From the NCBI GenBank assembly GCA_024280615.1, contig JAJRPU010000101.1, positions 1-5,381 of the forward strand: a stretch of 5,381 nucleotides of DNA. The letters run 5' to 3'. Numbering within the stretch: the stretch's first letter is position 1; every line of letters begins with the position of its first letter. The stretch comes from Bacteroidota bacterium. Lineage in GTDB: Bacteria; Bacteroidota; Bacteroidia; JAADEI01. Below are positions 1 through 5,381 of the stretch, in pieces. The translations under genes and the position numbers were made by a program. Below the pieces are notes generated by a model that worked only from the letters and a program-made list of their open reading frames with translations, was not told where the DNA came from and searched no databases.

Positions 1-2217
1 GACAATCAGGCTTGGATTCCAGAAGTGAAAGTGGAAGGTGCAGATAAAGGCATTAAGCATACTATTGTTGTGACCAAAGACGCATTTGCTAAAGGAGGAA
101 TCACAACCCTCATAAATAATAAGCCTTATTACTTTATGGTTATTGCATATGCAGCTAATAGGTTCAGAAAATTTGTTCCTGGTGATACACTACCCGGTCA
201 GACTATTGAATTCTTACCAGGTCGTAAAAACGTTAGGGTTTATACAGCAATTCCACATAAACCAATAACATATCAATTTGGTACTAAGCTGAACTCCACT
301 TATGGTGATGGTCCTGTTGTGAAGAGGTTGGCTGGAGGGGGTGGTGCAGGTGCTACCCTCCAATTTACTGACGAGGCGTATAACCTGTTGGGTGCTATTG
401 ACCCGGCATCCCCAGAAGCTGCTAATTCTCAGTATGCATATTATAAGCCCAGAACAGCTCCAATAGATGTTCAGGTGATTGACCCACTTAAAGTTGTACC
501 ATCTACTTATAGAGTGTATATCAGACCGGCTGCAATGGCACTGGCAGGAGTGGAAAACATACCTGTTAATCCTGGAGATACCACTTTTTATATCTACGAC
601 GTTGATGCAAAGCAAATCATTTATGCAGATGTGGTAGATACCGTATATCTCGGTTTTGATGGAACTAATGATGTTTATGAATATAGAGCAACTATTCAGA
701 GATTAAATGAATATGTATTGCAGGATAGGGGAATTAGTTTAACGTTCAAGCAATATGAACCCTTGAAAGAGCAAGTTCAGAAAGGAAAGGGCATAGTTGA
801 GGCTTCTATAGTTTTTGCTGATGTGAATCAACAGTGGCTAGTGGGAGTTAACGATGATGACGCCTTTGAACTATTAGATTGGATTAAGGCTGGAAATACA
901 AGAGGAGAATATAACAAGAACACACGAGAATTGACAGGCGTTGGAGACTATGAATATGACTTAGACCCTGCATTGGGAAGTGTTGATTTTGACTCATTAG
1001 ACATTAGGTTTATGGACCCAGAGGCAATTTTTGAGGGGACTAATCTTAAATGGTTTGCCCCCTATATGCTTGCCAATGGAGACCGCACAATAGGTTTGGC
1101 TCCAGCTATAATGGAAAATAATCCGGCTAAGTACTACCTAACTGATATTAATACTTTACTTGATTTCTATACATCCAGGAAGAGCTTTGATGACCTCTTC
1201 TCTTTTGAGTTGGTTATAACTCCTGATAAGAACAAGTGGAGCAGGGCGCCTGTGTTGGAATCCGGAGAGGACCCTTCCCTCACTGAAGGAGGAGCAATTC
1301 GGTTCACTTTGCGAAGACACGCTGGCTTGAACCTTGATGGTACATATAGTAGCTCCCCGCTTGACACAGGTATGGGCTACTTCCCAGGATATGCTGTTAA
1401 CCTTGAAACAGGTGAACGAGTAATTATTCTATATGCAGAAAATTCCATAGAAGGTGCACACAATGGTAGGGATTTGATATGGAACCCAACATCTACTATA
1501 TTCGAAAGTGCTGGAAATAATTTTGATATTGTGGCTGGAGGTGAACATTATATTTACATTACCAATCTGCCTTATACCAATACTTACCTGAACATATTAA
1601 AAACATTATTGAAATCTGCTGCTGAGGGTTGGGACACGGTCCTTGCTAAATACATACAGTGGGTTGGTGTTCCTCTTCTCGCACGAGGATTTGAATGGAA
1701 ACCTATAAGTGAGGGACTTGTGCCTACTGAAGTGAGAATCAGATATGTGGTTTCTAAGCCGTTTTATAGGGTTCAACAAGCAGGTGCTCTTAATGATGGC
1801 TATCCAGTTTATGAGTTTTCTATGGCTGGATTTGAACCTATCATTGGTGATGACTCTGTAAAAGCTTCATTGCTTGATTCTATACGCATTGTTCCGAACC
1901 CATATTACGGCTTTTCTGAATATGAAGATAGCAGAATTGATAACAGAATTAAGATAATAAACTTGCCTCCAAAAGCAGAAATAGCAATCTATAGCATAGA
2001 TGGTACACTAATTAAGAATCTATACTATGAATCGGTAGCAGATAACTTGCTAGCTGACGATGGCGATGAAGGAGCCATTGAGTGGGACCTGACAAACAAT
2101 GCTGGAATTCCAATTTCCAGCGGTCTCTATCTGATTCACGTAAAAGTCCCTGAAGTGGGCGACAAAATACTTAAGTTCTTTGCTATAATGAGACCCATTG
2201 ACTTACAATCATTCTAA
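1..2217 (+). CDS. Large T9SS-exported surface protein, C-terminal part (5' end off the window)
   Basis: The frame is open from base 1 (it reads DNQAWIPEV before the first possible GTG start at 25), so the gene begins upstream and any signal peptide is not visible; 738 residues are seen. Near the left edge, NNKPYYFMVIAYA (about residues 39-51) resembles the last strands of a fibronectin-III-like fold. A glycine-rich stretch follows at bases 331-351. In the middle, GMGYFPGYAVNLETGER (about 457-473) and RDLIWNPTS match stretches I recall from large Bacteroidota secreted proteins of unknown function. The C-terminus, from SIRIVPNPYY (bases 1879-1908) through IEWDLTNNAGIPISSGLYLIHV, is a type A T9SS sorting domain (Por_Secre_tail / FlgD-Ig-like beta sandwich), which directs export across the outer membrane and attachment to or release from the surface. 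It ends in an extra tail, RPIDLQSF. The PorV-like gene begins 13 bases downstream. The sorting-domain call is firm; the protein's activity is unknown. Confidence 0.88.
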   Translation, partial: DNQAWIPEVKVEGADKGIKHTIVVTKDAFAKGGITTLINNKPYYFMVIAYAANRFRKFVPGDTLPGQTIEFLPGRKNVRVYTAIPHKPITYQFGTKLNSTYGDGPVVKRLAGGGGAGATLQFTDEAYNLLGAIDPASPEAANSQYAYYKPRTAPIDVQVIDPLKVVPSTYRVYIRPAAMALAGVENIPVNPGDTTFYIYDVDAKQIIYADVVDTVYLGFDGTNDVYEYRATIQRLNEYVLQDRGISLTFKQYEPLKEQVQKGKGIVEASIVFADVNQQWLVGVNDDDAFELLDWIKAGNTRGEYNKNTRELTGVGDYEYDLDPALGSVDFDSLDIRFMDPEAIFEGTNLKWFAPYMLANGDRTIGLAPAIMENNPAKYYLTDINTLLDFYTSRKSFDDLFSFELVITPDKNKWSRAPVLESGEDPSLTEGGAIRFTLRRHAGLNLDGTYSSSPLDTGMGYFPGYAVNLETGERVIILYAENSIEGAHNGRDLIWNPTSTIFESAGNNFDIVAGGEHYIYITNLPYTNTYLNILKTLLKSAAEGWDTVLAKYIQWVGVPLLARGFEWKPISEGLVPTEVRIRYVVSKPFYRVQQAGALNDGYPVYEFSMAGFEPIIGDDSVKASLLDSIRIVPNPYYGFSEYEDSRIDNRIKIINLPPKAEIAIYSIDGTLIKNLYYESVADNLLADDGDEGAIEWDLTNNAGIPISSGLYLIHVKVPEVGDKILKFFAIMRPIDLQSF

Positions 2218-2230
2218 AAATTACTTTGAG

Positions 2231-3340
2231 ATGAAAAAGGTTGCGCTACTAACAGGAGCGGTAATTACAGCAACATCCTTGTTCGGTGGAAATCCAGACC
2301 GTGTAGGTGAAGCAGGAGCCTATGAACTTTTGATGGTTCCTTGGGCTAGGACAGCCGGGCTGAACTACATATCCGCCTCTTGGATACAGGGAATAGAGGC
2401 AATTAGATTAAATGTTGGGGGTTTGGCTTTCGTTCAAGGAACAGAGTTTAATCTGACAAGAACCATTTTTTATGGTTCTGACGTTCTGAATGCTACAACA
2501 TTGGGTATAGGTCAGCGCATTGGAGAACAAAGTGCCTTAGGCATAGAAATTTTTACCCTGAGTGCAGGAGAGATTCCAATAACAACGGAACTGCAACCAG
2601 AAGGTACAGGAGGCGTCTTTAAACCACAATTCATTAATGTTGCCCTCGCATATGCACGTCATTTTTCAGACTTCATCCATGCTGGAATCGTTGTCAGAAC
2701 CATTTATGAAGGAATTCATGACGTTAATGCTTCGGGTGTGGCTTTTGACGCAGGTGTTCAATATACAGCTGAGAGGCTACACTTCGGAGTCTCTTTGAGA
2801 AATATTGGCTTCCCCATTAAATACAGGGGAAGTGGTATGTCAAGATTGGTGCTGGACCCTACAGGTCAATATCAAATGACAATGCAAATTCCTTCAGAAG
2901 ATTTTGAACTTCCTTTGCTTCTGCACATTGGTGCTGCCTATGACATAATCAAAGATGATGGTTGTAAGAGGGCGTCCCTAATGGCAAACTTCACATCTAA
3001 TGCTTTCGGTGATGACTTGATTGGCCTGGGAGGCGAACTTGCATATAAGGAAATGGTAATGTTTAGAATTGGTTATACTTTTGAAAAGGAAGTTTTTACT
3101 CCTCAACGTGGAACCGAATATACTCAGTTGCATTTAAGGTCTGGACTTAGTCTTGGATTATCATTGCAATTACCCTTGAAAAAACCTGACGGTGAGAATC
3201 CTGTACCATTCGTAGCATTAGATTATGCCTTTAGGCCCGCCGCTCCCTTAGGCAATATCCACAGTATTGGTATAAGGTTTACATCAGAAGCTAAATTGCC
3301 TAAATGTATCACGGCTGGTGAAACAAATCCACGACTTTAA
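2231..3340 (+). CDS. PorV/PorQ-family outer-membrane beta-barrel protein
   Basis: The protein has 369 residues. The ATG at 2231 is preferred because it opens a signal peptide: MKK, then a hydrophobic core (about residues 4-18), then small residues with likely cleavage near G19/G20. A TTG 33 bases upstream would overlap the previous gene and bury this signal. After the signal, VGEAGAYELLMVPWARTAG and then GIEAIRLNVGGLAF (about 54-67) match the PorV/PorQ-type pattern in which an 'N-x-(A/G)-G-L-A' turn follows the first strands. The rest is alternating amphipathic beta strands ending in IHSIGIRFT, as expected for a FadL-like barrel. PorV in the T9SS binds sorting domains of exported cargo and hands them to the attachment complex; many paralogues sit beside individual cargo genes. 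No Shine-Dalgarno is evident, which is usual in Bacteroidota. It most likely shares the transcript of the preceding cargo gene. I call it a family member, not PorV itself: the true PorV cannot be told from paralogues here. Confidence 0.8.
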   Translation: MKKVALLTGAVITATSLFGGNPDRVGEAGAYELLMVPWARTAGLNYISASWIQGIEAIRLNVGGLAFVQGTEFNLTRTIFYGSDVLNATTLGIGQRIGEQSALGIEIFTLSAGEIPITTELQPEGTGGVFKPQFINVALAYARHFSDFIHAGIVVRTIYEGIHDVNASGVAFDAGVQYTAERLHFGVSLRNIGFPIKYRGSGMSRLVLDPTGQYQMTMQIPSEDFELPLLLHIGAAYDIIKDDGCKRASLMANFTSNAFGDDLIGLGGELAYKEMVMFRIGYTFEKEVFTPQRGTEYTQLHLRSGLSLGLSLQLPLKKPDGENPVPFVALDYAFRPAAPLGNIHSIGIRFTSEAKLPKCITAGETNPRL

Positions 3341-3391
3341 ATCCCCTTTGCTAACAACATTATACTTCTAAGTAGGGTAATGTCAGCATAT

Positions 3392-3418
3392 ACAGGCTAA
3401 ATGGAGAATTTTACCTGT
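3392..3418. other. Imperfect inverted repeat between the PorV-like gene and greA
   Basis: ACAGG (3392-3396) pairs with CCTGT (3414-3418). After a one-base bulge (C3397), TAAA (3398-3401) pairs with TTTA (3410-3413), leaving an 8-base loop. The stem is therefore 9 pairs with a bulge. No T tract follows, so it is a poor intrinsic terminator. It could be a regulator site, a weak RNA hairpin in the greA leader, or chance. The surrounding gap (3341-3460) holds no reading frame of note and no clear match to the Bacteroidota promoter pattern TTTG / TAnnTTTG, although a greA promoter would be expected in it. Confidence 0.25.
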
Positions 3419-3460
3419 CTGTTAATTGTTTAATAATAACAGAGTAAAAATTGAAAAGCA

Positions 3461-3931
3461 ATGTCGTACGAATTCATAAGCGAGGAGGCGTTTCAAAGGC
3501 TTAATGAAGAGTTGCAGTATTTGAAAACTGAGGGGAGGAGGAAAGTAGCCAAACAATTGCAGGAAGCAAGAGAAAAGGGAGACCTTTCTGAAAATGCTGA
3601 ATATGACGCTGCTAAAGAAGCACAGGCATTACTTGAACAACGAATAGCACGATTGGAAGAGATTCTTTCCAGAGTGAAGGTTATAAGCAAAGATAAGATA
3701 GACACTTCCAAAGTCAATATTTTAACCAAAGTGAAAGTTCAGAATTTGAAGACAGGACAGGTGATGCATTTCAGAATAGTGTCTGAAAGTGAAGCCAATT
3801 TTAAAGAAGGAAAAATCTCTACTAAGTCGCCTATAGGGAAGGCATTGATGGGGCATAAGGTCGGTGACGTGGTTGAAATTCAAGTTCCAGCGGGAAAATT
3901 GCAATTCAAAATCCTTGAAATAACTGTCTGA
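3461..3931 (+). CDS. greA: Transcription elongation factor GreA
   Basis: The protein has 156 residues, close to the usual GreA length of about 158. GreA binds the secondary channel of RNA polymerase and stimulates cleavage of the backtracked RNA 3' end, rescuing stalled complexes. Residues 1 to about 75 form the antiparallel coiled coil. Its tip carries the family signature GDLSENAEYDAAKE (40-53), including D41 and E44, the two acidic residues that coordinate the catalytic magnesium in GreA/GreB. Residues from about 80 to 156 form the FKBP-like C-terminal domain, ending in the conserved SPIGKALMGHKVGD (123-136). The ATG at 3461 fits the family N-terminus (YEFISEEAFQRL), and no in-frame start lies close upstream. 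The stop is followed after one base by the HIT gene, so the two are almost certainly cotranscribed and perhaps translationally coupled. Identification is secure; GreB is excluded by the overall match to GreA. Confidence 0.97.
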   Translation: MSYEFISEEAFQRLNEELQYLKTEGRRKVAKQLQEAREKGDLSENAEYDAAKEAQALLEQRIARLEEILSRVKVISKDKIDTSKVNILTKVKVQNLKTGQVMHFRIVSESEANFKEGKISTKSPIGKALMGHKVGDVVEIQVPAGKLQFKILEITV

Positions 3932-3932
3932 T

Positions 3933-4340
3933 ATGGCAAGTGTTTTTACTAAAATAGTTAAAGGAGAATTGCCTGCCTATAAAGTGGCGGAAGACGACCG
4001 ATTCCTCGCTTTCCTTGACATCAATCCGCTTGCCAAGGGTCATACGCTTGTTATACCAAAAGAGGAAATTGATTATATCTTTGATTTGCCCGAGGAATTA
4101 TATAGAGACCTGTGGCTTTTTGCAAGGAAGGTGGCTCGGGCAATTGAGCAGGTTGTAGAATGTGAGAGGATAGGCATAGCAGTGGTGGGTTTGGAGGTCC
4201 CACATGCACATATCCATCTTGTCCCTATTAATTCAATAGCAGATATGAACTTTGCTAAGCCACGGGTTAAAATGACCGATGAAGAGTTCAAAGAATTGGC
4301 AGAACAGATAAACAACGCATATAAGGAACTCTACGGATAA
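3933..4340 (+). CDS. HIT-family (histidine triad) nucleotide-binding hydrolase
   Basis: The protein has 135 residues, full length for a bacterial HIT protein. The fold signature is complete: VFTKIVKGELPAYKVAEDD at the N-terminus, FLDINPLAKGHTLVIPK (about 27-43) containing the nucleotide-contacting N31, and the triad H91-A-H93-I-H95-L-V. The middle histidine is the nucleophile that forms the nucleotidyl intermediate in this family. HINT-type members hydrolyse adenosine phosphoramidates and acyl-adenylates, but the physiological substrate of this one cannot be read from sequence. The four-residue segment before the triad is LEVP, with glutamate where many homologues have glutamine. No N-terminal CxxC zinc pair is present. 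The start ATG lies one base past the greA stop with no room for a separate promoter. The 3' end overlaps the convergent ruvC by 10 bases. A housekeeping cytosolic enzyme is most likely. Confidence 0.95.
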   Translation: MASVFTKIVKGELPAYKVAEDDRFLAFLDINPLAKGHTLVIPKEEIDYIFDLPEELYRDLWLFARKVARAIEQVVECERIGIAVVGLEVPHAHIHLVPINSIADMNFAKPRVKMTDEEFKELAEQINNAYKELYG

Positions 4341-4825
4341 AGGCGAGTTACCTTCTTTTTAATTATTAATGTTGCCAAGGCAATTGAAGCAGCGTCACTA
4401 AGGTCAAGGCTCTCTGTTATGAGAATCCCATTAGGGTCATTTAGCCTGATTTTTGTTAATTGAGATATTTTTTCTTTGGACGCATTCCCTTTGCCTGATA
4501 TAAACTTTTTGATAGTTGAAGGTGATAAGGTAATGAATTCAATATTATTCTTTTGGCAAAATAGTTTAATTACGCCCAGTTGCTCATATAATACAAATGC
4601 CGATCGAACATTCTTATGATAATATGGTTTTTCGCAAGAAACATAATTTATTAGCCCCCTTTTGTTTATTGAATCTAATTCGTCCCATAGTTCTGCTAAA
4701 GATGGATTTTTCAGTAATTTGCCATATTTTACTATAGTTCCTTCAATCACTACCAATGCGGCATGCCGTGTGCCAAGATCAATACCTGCAACAGTCAAAA
4801 GAGTGTGTTCATTCTGCTCAGCCAT
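4331..4825 (-). CDS. ruvC: RuvC-like Holliday-junction resolvase (divergent)
   Basis: The protein has 164 residues, slightly short for RuvC (about 170-190). RuvC is an RNase H-fold nuclease that cuts four-way DNA junctions symmetrically, normally with the RuvAB branch-migration motor. All four metal-binding acids are present: D16 in VAGIDLGTR, E65 in SCEKPYY, and D141 and D144 in LDLSDAASIALA, which aligns with the DxxDA(L/A) end of Escherichia coli RuvC. KNVRSAFVLYEQLGVIKL (71-88) and SPSTIKKFISGKGNASKEKI (101-120) match the RuvC segments around the N-x-x-S/T-A and 'P-x-x-x-K-x-x-x-(T/S)-G-x-G' motifs. Oddities: GIDLGT instead of GIDPGT, and only 49 residues between the first two acids (59 in E. 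coli). This makes it look partly like phage or archaeal RuvC-like resolvases. It starts 9 bases after the DUF2723 stop, so it shares that operon. The resolvase fold is firm; whether it is the cell's main RuvC is less certain. Confidence 0.78.
   Translation of the reverse strand: MAEQNEHTLLTVAGIDLGTRHAALVVIEGTIVKYGKLLKNPSLAELWDELDSINKRGLINYVSCEKPYYHKNVRSAFVLYEQLGVIKLFCQKNNIEFITLSPSTIKKFISGKGNASKEKISQLTKIRLNDPNGILITESLDLSDAASIALATLIIKKKVTRLYP
4340..4360 (+). terminator. Possible weak intrinsic terminator for greA-HIT
   Basis: Directly at the HIT stop, AAGG (4340-4343) can pair with CCTT (4351-4354) around a 7-base loop, followed by C and five T (4356-4360). The T tract and position are right, but a 4-pair stem is short for intrinsic termination. 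It lies inside the 3' coding end of the convergent ruvC, so its sequence is also constrained by that gene. No better terminator for either strand is visible in the convergence zone. Confidence 0.25.
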
Positions 4826-4834
4826 GTTTATTGC

Positions 4835-5381
4835 TTATCTCTGGAAGAATATTGTTAGTTCAGGTCTGCTTCTGATAGCACTGTCAACACTTAGCAGCAT
4901 TTGCGTTGCTTTGTTTGCTATTACTGAATCGCCGTGCATTAGAGCTGTCTGTCCTATGAACTGTGTTGTATATAGGGTTCTTTGGAATTCTTCGGAGAAG
5001 TATTCGCCAAAGGCATTGGGGTTTAAGGATACATAATAGTCAAGGTCGTGCTTGTTCCTGTCAAGCATTATATTAAATATATCACGAGCTTTTTCAGGCT
5101 TGTTCAGTTTATAATAATTTGCAGCCAGTTGAGCAACTATGGATTCCCATAGAAGCACGCTATCGGGTATCTTCTCTATCACTAAGTCAATTATTTTCAG
5201 TGCGGAATCTTTCTTGTTTTCTGCTATGAGTGCTTCTGCCAGTCGCCACAGTTGAATTCTGTGGTTGGAAGCCATCCTGCGGTGGCTCTCATCAAGATAG
5301 ATATTGTATTTATCCATGTTGCCCCATCTGAATTTATTCATAACATTTGAATACATCACGTTTGTTTGAACTCGTCCCATA
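4835..5381 (-). CDS. DUF2723 (GT117) membrane glycosyltransferase, C-terminal part (5' end off the window)
   Basis: Only the last 181 residues are visible. The frame runs off the right edge; a methionine at 5378-5380 sits inside the family motif (M)GRVQTNVMYSNVMNKF and is very probably internal. The visible part matches the soluble C-terminal tail of Bacteroidota DUF2723 proteins: GRVxT...YxNxMNKFxWGNM (about 2-22), xYLDExxxRM (28-36), RLAEALI (46-52), followed by two TPR-like helical hairpins (about 44-72 and 79-108, with A...YY...KA spacing). The N-terminal multi-pass membrane catalytic domain lies outside the window. The family is related to the eukaryotic protein O-mannosyltransferase TMEM260 (GT117), so a lipid-linked sugar donor and protein acceptor are plausible, but the bacterial substrate is not established by this sequence. 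The ruvC-like gene follows 9 bases after the stop, implying one transcript. The family call rests on motif recall without a search. Confidence 0.8.
   Translation of the reverse strand, partial: MGRVQTNVMYSNVMNKFRWGNMDKYNIYLDESHRRMASNHRIQLWRLAEALIAENKKDSALKIIDLVIEKIPDSVLLWESIVAQLAANYYKLNKPEKARDIFNIMLDRNKHDLDYYVSLNPNAFGEYFSEEFQRTLYTTQFIGQTALMHGDSVIANKATQMLLSVDSAIRSRPELTIFFQR

Noticed and set aside
25..27. GTG at 25 as the start of the large + strand gene
   Set aside because: The frame is open to base 1 and the protein begins in mid-domain with no signal peptide, so the gene is cut by the window edge.
331..351. G-rich stretch in the cargo gene as a regulatory or quadruplex element
   Set aside because: It is a single short G run within a coding region and is explained by a glycine-rich linker; there are not four G tracts.
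214..615. 133-residue - strand reading frame, rich in Cys, Ser and Trp
   Set aside because: It is antisense to the T9SS cargo gene, which has clear protein features; the odd composition is typical of a shadow frame.
2198..2200. TTG at 2198 as the start of the PorV-like gene
   Set aside because: It would overlap the preceding coding region and add 11 polar residues before a clear signal peptide that starts at the ATG at 2231.
4331..4825. RuvC-like domain as part of a Cas9, Cas12 or TnpB-type nuclease
   Set aside because: The complete gene is only 164 residues, with the compact acid spacing of a resolvase, no zinc finger or bridge helix, and no repeats or guide-RNA-like region nearby.
4662..5036. 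124-residue + strand reading frame
   Set aside because: It is antisense across the ends of the ruvC-like and DUF2723 genes, with no recognisable domain and skewed composition.
5378..5380. Methionine at the right edge as the start of the DUF2723 gene
   Set aside because: It lies within a family C-terminal motif; DUF2723 proteins have a large membrane domain upstream, so the gene continues past the edge.

Overview
This window looks like an ordinary chromosomal segment of a member of the Bacteroidota. Four things support this: a large secreted protein ending in a type IX secretion (T9SS) sorting domain, a PorV/PorQ-like outer-membrane barrel directly after it, the C-terminal part of a DUF2723 (GT117) glycosyltransferase of the Bacteroidota type, and the lack of clear Shine-Dalgarno sequences before the genes. 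The DNA is moderately AT-rich throughout, with no visible change in composition. Genus and species cannot be told from this sequence.

Layout, left to right. (1) 1-2217, + strand: the 3' part of a large T9SS-exported surface protein whose start lies off the left edge. (2) 2231-3340, +: a PorV/PorQ-like beta-barrel, 13 bases downstream and surely in the same operon. (3) 3341-3460: a 120-base gap with one small imperfect dyad and no convincing promoter. (4) 3461-3931, +: greA, the transcript-cleavage factor. (5) 3933-4340, +: a HIT-family nucleotide hydrolase, one base after greA. (6) 4331-4825, - strand: a RuvC-like Holliday-junction resolvase that converges on, and overlaps by 10 bases, the HIT gene. 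(7) 4835 to the right edge, -: the C-terminal 181 residues of a DUF2723 membrane glycosyltransferase, lying 9 bases upstream of ruvC in transcription order.

How the genes relate. The first two form a cell-surface unit: a T9SS cargo and a barrel of the family that includes the T9SS shuttle protein PorV. greA and the HIT gene form a tight housekeeping pair. On the opposite strand a DUF2723 enzyme and a RuvC-like nuclease share an operon without an obvious functional link. DUF2723/GT117 proteins are glycosyltransferases, and the T9SS cargo carries seven sites fitting the Bacteroidota O-glycosylation motif D-(S/T)-(A/I/L/M/T/V), while the neighbouring barrel has none. This gives a possible but unproven thematic link.

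No clear new defence, mobile or regulatory system is visible: no transposase, CRISPR, tRNA, rRNA or riboswitch was seen. The points most worth a second look are the divergent RuvC-like protein, the cargo/barrel pair with its unusual conserved-looking C-terminal tail, and the glycosylation-motif contrast.
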